Shown here: in pieces, positions 36,114 through 48,062 of the stretch
How the letters are laid out: every line of letters begins with the position of its first letter
Position numbering within the stretch: position 1 is the first letter of the stretch
From: Hydractinia symbiolongicarpus
Lineage: Eukaryota > Cnidaria > Hydrozoa > Anthoathecata > Hydractiniidae
Assembly: GCF_029227915.1 (NCBI RefSeq)
Contig: NC_079879.1
Location: 23,144,501-23,204,500, forward strand
Length of the DNA: 60,000 nucleotides
Direction of reading: 5' to 3'
Translations under genes and position numbers: made by a program
The notes under the pieces: generated by a model
Told to the model about the DNA's origin: nothing
Databases searched by the model: none
What the model saw: the letters and a program-made list of their open reading frames with translations, nothing else

Positions 36114-39100
36114 ATGAGGTTTTACTTGAATTCATGTTTTACGAGATTTTCATTTGATAAAACCAACAAACGAAGAATGCCACAGATGGACCATAATTTC
36201 AACCAATCATGCGAGCAGTCGTCCAATGATAGTATGGAAGAAAGAAAACTGAATAATTCAGTAAACCACGAAAACTTTCACGTCGAAGACGAACTGTATA
36301 AACCTGAAGACAGTTTAAACATGGAGTTCTCTGGTCGGCCTGATAAAAACAAAAGAAAGCGAAAGCTGAGAGTAATACTATGCTTTGTGTCGGTTATCCT
36401 GTTGCTTATTTTAGCATGTGTGACCACGTATGCAATTACAAACGCTAAAAATAAGCAAGGCAATAAAAAGACACGATACATCGAGACATACGCAAAAACA
36501 ACTGATTCGACAAAGGAAAAGGAAGAAGAGAAAAGCAAAGGAGAATACCAAAATGGAGAATGTAATACAGAAAGGTGCAAACTGATCGCAGAAAATTTGA
36601 AAAGGTCGATGAACTTTTCTATTGATCCATGTGATGATTTTCATGAGTACTCTTGCGGACATTGGAGTGAAGTACATCCTTTGCCAGCATCCCTCTCGAA
36701 ATTGGATACAATCGGACTTCTTACAATAAAGAAGGATTCTTACATTAAAACGCTAATCGATTCACTTCCTAATAACGTCACAGGCGTTAAAAATAAAATT
36801 CTAAAGTTTTATAAATCATGTCGAAACTTAGAATTGATTGATAAGCGAGGCAAATCACCATTGTTGAAGTTTATCTCAAAATTTGGAAAATGGTCTCCAA
36901 TTAATTCTGAGACAAAAGCAGGAGAAAATAGTCTCGATATTTCGTCCTTAATCATTTTGAGTCATCAATACTTTTCGTTATCTGTGTATAATGATCGAGT
37001 CAACTCACCGTTGTTTAAAGCAATGGTCAAAGTAAACGATGCCAACTCAAACCAACATATTTTTCAGGTAAGTGAGTTCAGGTGCGCACATTGTAATATG
37101 AGCATGCTACAAAAGATGATTTTTGCTGACTTCAGGATACACCATAAAATTTAAAATAATTTCTAGAATGATTCTCAAAAAACAAAAATTTTTAAGTAAC
37201 TCAGAGAACAAGTTAAATGTGTTTTCAATATGTTCTTTTTACGCTTCACCTGTTATTCTAAGGAAGGCTTAATCCACACAGAACAACGTATTTCTTCGGA
37301 ACCATCTGATTAGTAAGTTTTATCATTTTCAAAATTCTCTCCAATTGTTAATTTTTGAATACATTTTTTCCACCTGGATTATTCGGTGCCTAAAAAGCTA
37401 TTTCATTTACAGTGGAAACTTAACCTAAAATAGAAATGTTATACTCTTTAACCTCTTGTTTGTCGATTATTTGAATACACAATAATAAAAAAACCATAGC
37501 GTAGTTAAGCCCTGAAAATGGTTTATCCATGTATAAATTTCCCTGGCACACAAAAAAAACTTTGAGATTTTGTAGTTTGATATCGATATTCTTATATTTT
37601 CAAATAAAGAAATATTAAAATCAAAATGGCGCATTAACACATGGCCGTATTCTTCTCTTTATTGTTATTCGAGAGTACTTGGATAAATTTGTTTTTCTCA
37701 TACTGTTTTCAACTCATAAAATGTTATTTGAGAATACAACTGCACATCATAAACAGTATAATTTGGAATGGGCCAGCAAAACCAGAAACCCAGGGGCCAT
37801 ATCTCTTATTTCTTTTGCTATAAACAGGTTTTATGAACGCTCAACAATGTGGGACTTTATTTGGAATACTCGCAGTTAAAAACAGTTTCGTCGGCTCTAT
37901 TTGTTTCGAAGAAGTCGGGAAGTAATACAACGAATTTTGATTCTTCTTCTTTATTTACAGCTAGCTTATCCTGATCTTCCCATAGCTGGTACAGCAGGCA
38001 AGGTGAGCTGATCTTGAATTGTTTATAAAGTGTTTCATAGTGTTTTCTAAATATAAATGGTTATATAATTCGAGCTGACAAAGGGATGAATTTTCAGTTG
38101 CCTTAAGAAATTTTACCGAGAAAAAAAATCCTATAAAAACACTATAATATTGATCATTTTCAGCTGCGCAAAAAATACAAGTTACTTCAAACGAACTACG
38201 TTGCATTGCTTGGTCCGTCATTTGATGCTGAGGAAAAACTGAAACAACTGATGGATTTTGAAATCGAATTAGAAAACGTAAGTTTTCAATTAAAATGGTG
38301 TTACCATTTTTCGAGTGTTCTTCAATTGTGAAATAAAACTTTTGCATCATTTTTAGATAACGTCTCCATTTACACGGAAGAACAGCCCTGATGTAAAGAC
38401 AGAGTTAATAACGATAAAAAAATTTGCAGAAGCTGTAGGAACTGAGGTATGCTGCGCAGTTAAAAGACAATCTTCAGTTTTACTCACTAGCTGAACTCGA
38501 ATTCTTCAAATATCTATTCAAATTTTTTATATATTTTGCCACATTGGATTTCTAAATACATAGTTAAAGAAAGGTGCGTCCTTTCATTGATTATCTAAAT
38601 AAAAAAAAACCTAAAATGCGTTTTCCCTAAAACAAAAATCATAATTGTTACCTAGTTACTCCTGGAACATGGACGGCCAAAAAGAGTTAAACAAGCAAGT
38701 CTCAACAAGATACATCACAGCCAGTTTTTAACAGGCGCTTTTCTGTATTTTTTCCAATAGATAAAATGGCTACAGGTAATCAAAGGCTTTTTTTCGCCAT
38801 TGGGCATTGAGATGAAGAATAATACAATTATTGGCATTAACACGATTGATTTCTTCAAAGCTCTGAATGATTTTATTGCAAGAACTCCAAAACAGTAAGT
38901 GATTTGCCTTTCTTGTCTGGAGCTCAATACATACTTGTTTTACTTTCACTAATTTTATTTAACACTACTAGATTAGTCAAAGACTACATCATATGGGTTT
39001 GTGTATGGAAGTTTGGCTCGTATGTATCAGGACCTTTTCGTGAAGCTGATCTCAACTTCCAACGTGCAGTGATGGGAATACAAAAACGACCGCAAAGATG

Positions 39101-42100
39101 GCAAAAATGCATCTCGGATATTGAACAAACTATGGAGTTTGGTTTAGCTTCATTGTACGTAGAAAAAGCTTTAACAGATGAAGATAAAGGATTGGTAAGA
39201 TAGGTATCTTGATAGGCTGCTGCAGTCAAAATCATGTGGAATTTTACAAGAATTGTCTACTCAGACCAAATAAGTTATTATAATTATCACTGCACATTTT
39301 CAGGCAACAGAGATAGTGGCTAATGTCACCCGAGAATTTAAAAAGAATTTTGTAAATATTGAATGGATGGATGTGAGTACAAAATCCAAAGCATTTGAAA
39401 AGGTTAGTAGCAATATTTTGCATTCCTGAATTCAATGGAAGCTTGACATGTTCTTCTTATGGTACAGGTCGATGCAATGGCAATGAATATTGGATATCCC
39501 CAGTATGTTAAAAATGAGACTTATCTGAATATAAAATATAAAAATGTAAGTACGTTTAAGCGTTTATTTTTAACATCATTTCTTGTGTGTTCACAATTTG
39601 TGATATTGAGGGGTCGTAAATGCTTTTTAGGTGGTTATTAGCGAAAAAGATTATTTTGGAAATATATTAGATGTGTACAAGAACAAAAGAAATTTAAATT
39701 TGATGTTATTGAAAAAACCAGTCGACCGGAAAGAGTAAGTACCTAGATTTTTTCAGAATGAAAACTTGTCACAGAAAAAGTAAAATAAAAATCATTTTTG
39801 CTGTGTTTTTTTGAGGGTGTTTGTCTCATTGGACTAAAGCTAAACCTCTTTCATAAAATGTAGTTACAAGTATTTATTGGCAATTATTAGTTGTCCATTA
39901 GAGAATGACCTCAAAATCGCAGATAGTACATGGGCGAGGTTTTGTTTTCCTGCTACGGGATTTTTGTCATTTTTTGTTATCCCGTCTACACGTCAAGTTG
40001 TACACCGTAAGATTCATAATTTTTTGACACTTCTAAAAACAAAAATTCGAAACTAAATGTGATTATGACTAACATTTCCAGCAAATAACAGGACAAATGT
40101 CCCATCTTCAACAAAATTTGTTTCAATAAACAAATTGGTCCCAAAACAAAAAAATGGGTCGTATTATACAAAGAAGCATGTTGAATATGATATTGGATCC
40201 CATGATTCTTTTTTTTTGCATCCACGCGTTATTCAATAAACGAATGTGCAATTTTTGTTACGATTTATCCAGCGGGCACACGACATATATTCAACGTTGA
40301 TTATAGTGGTTGCTGAAGGGTTGAAATGAAGTTGATGTTGATTGAGAGAATATTTCTATGCAACATCGAAGCGATGTTGACTAGACGTTGCCTCAACAAC
40401 AGATTTACTTTAACGTATTATTTTTCACTATCATTTTAGGTATAATTTACCACCAACTCTGGTGGAAGCATATTACGATCGCCACAAGAATAAAATGAGT
40501 AAGAAAATAACTCTCAAAAACAATTTGTACCACCCTGAAAATTAATACCATTAACAAAGATAACAACGAAAACACATCAACAACAACAACAACAACAAGT
40601 AAAAATTATGGGTTTAAAGATTGTAGTTTTAAATTCTTTTTTAGTATTTTTGGCTGGTATTATGCATGCCCCGTTTCTTGACATCAATGGACCTATGTAA
40701 GAATATCCATTTATAGTTTTTGAGTTGCCATTAGAAAAGTTAGAAAAAAGCAAGCACAAAACTTCTCAGGGGAAATAATCGGCACAAAACTTGTCTTTTT
40801 AGAACTCAATTATAATCATATGTTATGTTTCATTCAGGGCGTTAAATTATGGGGCGCTAGGACTTGTAGCTGGTCATGAGATGACACACGCCTTTGACGA
40901 TACAGGTTTCTAAAACTTTTTTCAGCAAACATATTTACTTTTCATTTGTACATACGTTGATTGTTGTTGTTTTAGGGCGGAAGTACGATAAGAATGGCGA
41001 GAAACGAAATTGGTGGACAGATAAAAGTTCTGCAGCATTTCGGCGCAGAGCAGACTGCATGGTGGAACAGTACTCAAATTACAGCTTGTATGGAATAAAT
41101 GTAAGTGAGACCTTTGCTTTATAAAAAAAAATTTGAAGTGCATCTGAGCTAATAATCTCATCTTATTATTATTATTAGATAAATGGAAAATTAACATTGG
41201 GAGAAAATATTGCAGACACCAGCGGAATAAAAATGGCGTATATGGTAAGGCCTTCTAACAATGGTTAAGAAATAGAATGAAAGATATAGAATGAACATAA
41301 CAAATTTGAAGATATAAATACAATTTGTAGTTGATTGAATTCAAACGCGAAACTTTCAGAAAGAAAATAAAAAAGTTATTTCAAGAAAAACACGCCATGG
41401 TTTCAAATGTACCAAAAACTCAGAGCATTTAATCTGAGATAATTATTATTTTTTATTATTCCAATTATTAAAACACGCCATGGTTTCAAATTTATTTCAA
41501 GAAAAACACGCCATGGTTTCAAATGTACCAAAAACTCAGAGCATTTGATCTGCGATAATTCTTTTCTCTTACCACATTTAGGCTTATAAAGAATGGGAAA
41601 GAACGCATGGAAAAGAGAAAAAACTTCCTGGAATCCCTTTAACAATGGATCAATTACTTTTTGTCTCGCATGGACAGGTAATTTTAAAAACTTAAAAGTT
41701 GTAATTTAAGTATATAAAAGAACATACAAAATTTACAATAAAAATACACGAGGCTTTTCGTAAATAAAACTTTTACATCGTTATTGTAAATTCTGTATGT
41801 TCTTTTAGATAAAAATCCTACTACGGCGAAAAAAACAATTTGTAATTTTAGTCTTAGTGTCTTTCTTTATACTTGAAATTCTTAAAACATTGCTTCTAGA
41901 ATTTTAATGTTTGCACCTGCAAAATCATTTGAACGATTTCTTGTCCCCTGAATCACTTCCACTGATTATTATAAACAGTATTTCTTGACTTGGTTATAAG
42001 CAACCACAAAGTGACCAGACTTTTGTACTTTTTCCTAAGTAAAGTTAAGTATATAAATAAGTAGCATGTTCTTTTTTCTCGTAGGTCTGGTGTGGAGCAT

Positions 42101-42534
42101 ACAGAGAAGAATATGTACGAAGAGCCTTGCAGTTTGGTCCACATAGTCCCGCAAAGTACAGGTAATCTTTTTAATTTTGAAAACAATGCAAGGGCTGAGT
42201 TACAATATTGCATTCGCCTGAATCTATACTGACTGTAAACTGGCTCTTTCAACAGGAAAACCAGATTAGAACACTATTGTTGATGCTATGAGGGGGCAAT
42301 GTATTTAAATTACGGTCAAAGGATAACAAAGGAAATCAATAATATTATAACAAGACCCCATAGATGTTAATTTTGCCCTTATTTTATATCAACCTCCCTA
42401 AACTTTATTATAAATAGTTCTTCTCTTCTTTTAGAGTTGTTGGTCCTTTGTCAAACTTAAAAGCATTTTCCGATGCTTTTAAATGTCCCCTTGGTTCAAC
42501 AATGAACCCAGTGAAAAAATGTCAAATATGGTAA
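36114..42534 (+). CDS. M13 metallopeptidase (neprilysin/ECE family) paralog 1, 826 aa
   Basis: Seventeen exons: 36114-37067, 37961-38002, 38164-38277, 38357-38446, 38761-38894, 38972-39194, 39304-39402, 39468-39545, 39631-39734, 40440-40498, 40645-40696, 40838-40905, 40976-41100, 41179-41244, 41582-41677, 42085-42161, 42435-42534; total 2481 nt with consistent phases. The start MRFYLN is the upstream ATG shared with the paralog at 48063; MPQMDHNF is an alternative. Type II topology: cytosolic ~85 residues, basic KRKRK, membrane segment ~86-108, charged stalk, then CxTERCK and [14 protein letters not shown] typical of the M13 ectodomain start. Zinc site HEMTH (663-667), third ligand Glu 723 in GENIAD, then HSP and R in HSPAKYR, and C-terminal CQIW. 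All expected catalytic residues are present. The usual NA[FY]Y substrate strand reads EAYY. Probably cleaves extracellular peptides. Confidence 0.95.
40250..40420. repeat. Dispersed-repeat-like segment in intron 9 of M13 paralog 1
   Basis: CAGCGGGCACACGAC followed by several AACGTTGA / GTTGATGTTGA / GCGATGTTGA motifs. This CAGCGGGC + GTTGA-rich style resembles a short dispersed repeat seen in many marine invertebrate genomes (from memory). No termini identified. Confidence 0.35.
41376..41560. repeat. Direct repeat pair in intron 14 of M13 paralog 1
   Basis: About 69 bp from 41376 recurs at 41492 with two or three changes; the core is CACGCCATGGTTTCAAATG. A third partial copy is at 41471-41490. 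The offset is 116 bp, a local duplication in an intron. Confidence 0.85.
41715..41807. repeat. 27-bp inverted repeat in intron 15 of M13 paralog 1
   Basis: The arms 41715-41741 and 41781-41807 match at 26 of 27 positions (TAAAAGAACATACA.. / ..TGTATGTTCTTTTA) around a 39-nt centre. Foldback or MITE-like. Confidence 0.85.
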
Positions 42535-45500
42535 AGTGAGCCAATTGTTGACTTTGGAAGATTAGTATTGGATGAAAAGAGTTTTTGTTGTGAACAATGA
42601 TAATATCAAAGAAGTTGACTTAAAAAGAAAGATGCGTTGTACCTTTTTTTACAGTAGTTGCCTTCATATATTTTGAAATGATAATGAAACATAAGAAACA
42701 TTAAAACTTCAAATGTTGTATAAAGGTTTTGTATTATAAAAAAAATATATATATACATAGTTAAACGGGAATGTTCAAGACTCCGCAGGTACCATAATGT
42801 ATAAAATCTCTCACGAAGTAAAACTATGATGCGAATGATACTATGATATTTTGAATAGTTCTATTGCATTAATTTAAAAGAGGAGGGGATGTCAGTATCA
42901 AATTCAAAAAGTTAACAACAGAGTTCCTGTTTTTCTTTTCTTTTTAAACTTTCCTTTGTTTTTAATTTTCAAGAAAAATATTTTTATCTTTTTTGTTGCA
43001 TTGTTTTTCTTTTTTTAATAATTTTTCTTAACTATAAAGTTTCACAATAATTAAAGTCGCAATGTTTTTGTGTTTTCATTTAATCAAGCGAGAGATACGT
43101 TTTGTTTATTTCATTATCTATTTTCCTCCATTTTCCACAATTACATCTCTCGCAGATGACTTTCTTAAATTTCAACGAATCACAGGGTCTCTATTGTTAA
43201 AAATAATTGTACATTTTTTGATGTTATTTTATTATGAAAGGTACTTCTTTTATCATCGTCCTTTTTTTCATTCTATTTTACGTAATGGTGTTTTGTCCTG
43301 ATGTAATTAACCGCAGATGGAAAAGTTAATAATGCTTGAAAAACAAGTTTTTTTATATATGAAAAAAGTTATAATGTCAGGACCATTTTCTTTTAACTAT
43401 GAGAAACAGGCGTGGTTTGTGCAATGAGTAAGTTTGCGGTAAACCATAAAACAAGGTATGAGAACTCATCTGTTAGTTTATAGCTATGTTTTAAGCTTTG
43501 TTATTCAAATTGATATATTTTGTAACTAGATTGATCGAGAAATCATCTGGAAAAAAACTTTTAGCAGCATGCACAGGGAGAGTAGTATAGTTAAAAAAAA
43601 AAAGTTTGTAAAACATATTTGTGAATTCTCCTTTACCTTAGAAAATAATAATAAACCAGATGATACTACTGATAGTGTACGCATGCATCAGTAGCCTAGT
43701 AGTAGAATAATTTATAAACGTCAATGTATCACGAATGTTTTACCGCACGATATGTTCTAAAAAGTAATTCTGTTCCATGACCTGCAATAAATAGTTGCAT
43801 TGCCCAACGTATTTTTATTCCACCCATCTGTCGAGACGTCAATCAGGAATTATATCTGCCTGTTGCAGATTAAGATGTGAAAGTGGAGATAAAATTTTTA
43901 TCGTGTTTTATTGTTGTTTGGTAGCTACAAAACAAAAATAATTCGTACAGCAAAAGTTAGCTTTCTTGTATTGCATAATTTAATACAATTTTTCTTGCTT
44001 GTCCAAGTTAGTTTGCGCTTTCATAAATATTTGACGAAAATGAAGAAAAGAACTAGTTAAATACATAGATTTAACGATAAATAAAAACAAAGCGTTTACG
44101 ACAAGTTTAACTTATTTTACTTAATTTTCGACAGCTTTCGCTTCCACACACCGTAAAAACGTACAAAGTTTTTTAAAATTGCCATATGAATTTATAAAAA
44201 AATAGAAAAATTATCATGTTAGAAGAACAGTTCTAAATGCAGCGGAGCAATAATTTCTGTTACTAGTGTCACTGCAAAACACATCAAAACAACAAAACGG
44301 CAGAGTAAAATAAGGAGTTTTTTTTATCCTTGCTAAGTTTGAAATCGGACAATTCTCTAAGTGCAGCAACTGTAAAAATACTCGTATAAAATTTCTCTAA
44401 CATGAAATCTGAATATCCCATGAAGGTTGACATTAACTTAATCACAGTTTATATGACAATAAAGAGATATTTTCAATCTCCATTTTAGCAACAAAATCAA
44501 TCTCCCTAACAAGACTTCTTTGAAAAATGATTTGATCCTTTAAGTAATTGGAGAATCCTTAAATTGGTTTTAAAACTCTTGTTGCTCATAAGAGATAAAA
44601 ATCCTTTAAATTAAAAACATCTTATTAATTCACACAGGTACGTATTCTAAGAAGACAATTTTAATTGGTTATTGCTTGTATGATAAATACCACTGCAATG
44701 ACATACAATATATTGATGGAAGTTAAGGAAAGGGATTTCAAATTACTTCGCAGGTACACTTAAATTTTAACACGCAAATACCAGTGCAAGATCATTAACA
44801 ATCTGAGAATATTAATTCATTTTGTTTTATAGAATATTTGTTTTTGTCAATAAATGGAAATCAATAAATATTTTTATGAATGAATTGCGCAACTAAAAGA
44901 ATATGTAATAAAGTGAAGGCTTAAAAAAGGGATACATATATGTAACAAACACGACTAAAATAAGATATATAACTTATTACCGTGCTCTTATACCCTTTTA
45001 TAATGCAAAATTATCTCTTAAAATGATCATAAAAACTCCGTGAAGTCCACCTATCTACAATACGATCGTAAAAAAAGAATTACACCTTTAGATTTTTTGA
45101 TCCAAGCCTAGACGCCTAGTAATTGTGACTGAGTGAATGTATAAAGAATCTTTTTTATTAAAATTAATCCATAAGGTATGTGTCTCAAAGAGGAATGATC
45201 AAAATGGATTAAGAGTTGAATTGAGGATGGAAAATTGAAAGCTTAACAGAGACTACAGCTTTTCTTTAAAGTTCTTTCACGATTTCCGGATTTTTCAATC
45301 TTATCCTGATCGTCGCTGATCGCTTACAAAATGTTTTCACTGTTAACCACTTACTTAGGAGAGAGATATAACGAGTAAAAGGCTTTGAATGCAAACCAAA
45401 ATCTGATAATAACTATATGTCCATAGATAAGCAGCAGCTGTGTACATAAAAGCGTGCAAACAACGTTACGTAATATTTTACTCCAAATATTACGAAACAA

Positions 45501-48062
45501 CTGTTGAAAAAACTATGCACCGGAGATTTTAAAAGCCCGATTTTACTACCTCTTTTGTTTTTTTAACCTGACAGACATACGTAAACGTCAATATAAATGT
45601 ACGGTATACGACAAAAGTTTCCCTGCATTCTGACACTAGAAAAATAACGTAATGACATTGTCACATAACAAACTTCTTCTTCTTCCTGCAAAGTTAAATT
45701 ACGAATCACCGTAAACACACAATTTAATCAGTTTGAGAATGTTTCTGAAGGGTTGATTGAAATGTGTTGACGTATTCAGTTCCTTATCAGTTACTTAAGG
45801 TTCCATAAAGGAGCTGATTGATATATTGATAGCATTAAGAGATTAAAAAAAAAATTGTTAATAAAAAAACCACCGAATAAGCAAGTCATGAGAAAATTGC
45901 TATCATTAAATTGTACTTTGTTGACATGGAAAGATAGTGGCAGTGTTTGGGAAAATTTGTTTGTTTTTTGTATTATGCTGACGTGTTGCTAGCTTGTAGG
46001 GTACTTACAACTGTGTTATTGATTTTAAGTAAAAAATCCTCCAAGGTGCATGTGCTGGAATTTTATCTTGGCTGTTCTAAGCGTTCCATCAATACCTTTC
46101 ACGTGTAACATTTTATTAAAGCATAAAATGAGTTATCCTGATTGCATGCTACTGCACTTTATTTATGTCTCGTTACTTTGGCAGTTAATTAATTGGCAGA
46201 AATTCCTGCTGATACCAAGAGCCTGATCATGGCGCAATCAATTTTGCATCCGCAGGGGCTTTTTTAGTAGATTAGTATATAAAAAAACTTTTGCAACGAA
46301 GTCATACTATTAATTTATATCTTCGTGTTATTAGAAATAGCGCAGTGGTATAGAGCATCGGGACTTATGTATGTAGTTGTCAAGGCGTAGCAGCACGTGA
46401 GTTTATTTTTCTCAGCATATCGAAAGAGATACAAAAAGTCCTTGGATTAAGGTTGTAATTAGCCTAGGCTACGTTTTGTATAAAGAATATAAGTTTAGAA
46501 AGACAAAAAAATGATCAAATGAAAAGTTATTAATTTCTATTTTCCGATATGCGTTTATTACTCCAGGAAGCAACAGTAAAATTTTGTTTTTACCCTGAGC
46601 CTATATAACGTTAGCCGTATGCAGCTTGATGAGTTTAGGAACTCGATATCGAAGGTTCATGGTACGCGGTACACGAGTGTAATTTAAATGTTTTGCTTGC
46701 CTACTCCTGTTGTAAAGGGTTCTTAATTTATTTATTTGTTAATACAATTTTTTCGTTCATTTGTTTATTATTTTTATTTGTTTATATGTTTTTGTTTACT
46801 TGTTTGCTTGTTTATTTTTTACTTGTTTACTTGTTTACTTGTTTGTTTGTTTATTTGTTTGCTTGTTTACTTGTTTTCCTGTTTACTTGTTTACTTGTTT
46901 ACTTGTTTACTTGTTCACTTGTTTACTTGTTTACTTGTTTACTTGTTTACTTGTTTACTTGTTTTCTTGTTCACTTATTTTCTTGCTTACTTGTTTCTTT
47001 GTTTGCCTGTTTACTTGTTCGTTTGTTTACTTGTTTGCTTGTTTACTTGTTTGCTTGTTTACTTGTTTGCTTGTTTACTTATTTACTTGTTTTCCTGTTT
47101 ACTTGTTTGCTTGTTTACTTGTTTACTTGTTTTCTTGTTTCTTTGTTTGCCTGTTTACTTGTTTGTTTGTTTACTTGTTTGCTTGTTTACTTGTTTTCTT
47201 GTTTACTTGTTTGTCTGTTTTCCTGTTTACTTGTTTACGTGTTTGCTTGTTTTCTTGTTTTCTTGTTTACTTGTTTACTTGCTTGCTTGTTTATTTGCTT
47301 TCTTGTTTTCTTGTTTTCTTGTTTTCTTGTTTTCTTGTTTTCTTGTTTTCTTGTTTACTTGTTTTCTGGTTTTTTTGTTTACTTGTTTACTTGTTTATAT
47401 GTTTACTTGTTTAGCTGCTTAGTTGTATGCTTGTTTACTTTTCTTGTTTACTTGTTTGCTGGATGACTTGTTTGCTTCTTTACTTGTTCGCTTGTTCTCT
47501 TGTTCACTTGTTCTACTTACATGTACAATATTCTCTATTTGCAACTTTTCAAAAAGCACAAATGATGCAGCTCCAGTAGTGTTGCAAATAAAAACCGGTC
47601 GGTATATTCCATGGCCATACGCAGTAGAAACCAGAGACTTACAAAAATACTGCTTTTGGATATTTAATTCTTGTATATTTGAATTTTAATTAAGTTTTCA
47701 ACGATCGGCTTATAAACGTACATAGATATTCGAGTGAATCATTGATTCAATTAAAGCAATAGCCCTTTTTCAAAAACACGACCTTTATCTCCAACTACTA
47801 TCTTTCTCGTCATTATCAAAATGCGCAATTATAATCAATATTAATACTAGAATCAATAAGAATAACGATAATAGCAATAATTTAAGACTAAGACCGTTAT
47901 CCTTTTGGCTCAAAGAGAAGAGTCAATTTAAAATACGTTGTGCATCATCAGGTATTTGAAGTTACTTAATATTTTTTTATCTTTCGTTTATGTATCGTCA
48001 GTAAAACAATACAGTTCAACCTATGATAAGGAACTTTACCGAGTTGATTGAAATTACCACAT
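42535..48062. other. Intergenic between the two M13 paralogs
   Basis: AT-rich, with the 3' UTR of paralog 1 at the left and the promoter of paralog 2 at the right. The only strong structure is the 8-bp satellite at 46795-47515. I see no remnant of a third M13 copy and no other gene. Confidence 0.55.
46795..47515. repeat. 8-bp satellite (ACTTGTTT)n, ~90 units
   Basis: Long run of ACTTGTTT with variants (GCTTGTTT, TCTTGTTT, ACTTGTTC). Eight is prime to three and no phase gives a stop, so all three plus-strand frames are open for over 200 codons and repeat LFTCLLVY; these frames are artefacts of the repeat. Each perfect unit junction contains TGTTTAC. The array ends ~550 bp before the start codon of M13 paralog 2. 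Confidence 0.95.

Noticed and set aside
37641-37879. Short frames in intron 1 of M13 paralog 1
   Set aside because: They do not join in phase to neighbouring exons and have no counterpart in paralog 2.
46693-47466. Three overlapping plus-strand frames of 217-257 codons (LFTCLLVY repeats)
   Set aside because: They are all produced by the 8-bp satellite, which has no stop in any phase. No gene evidence.
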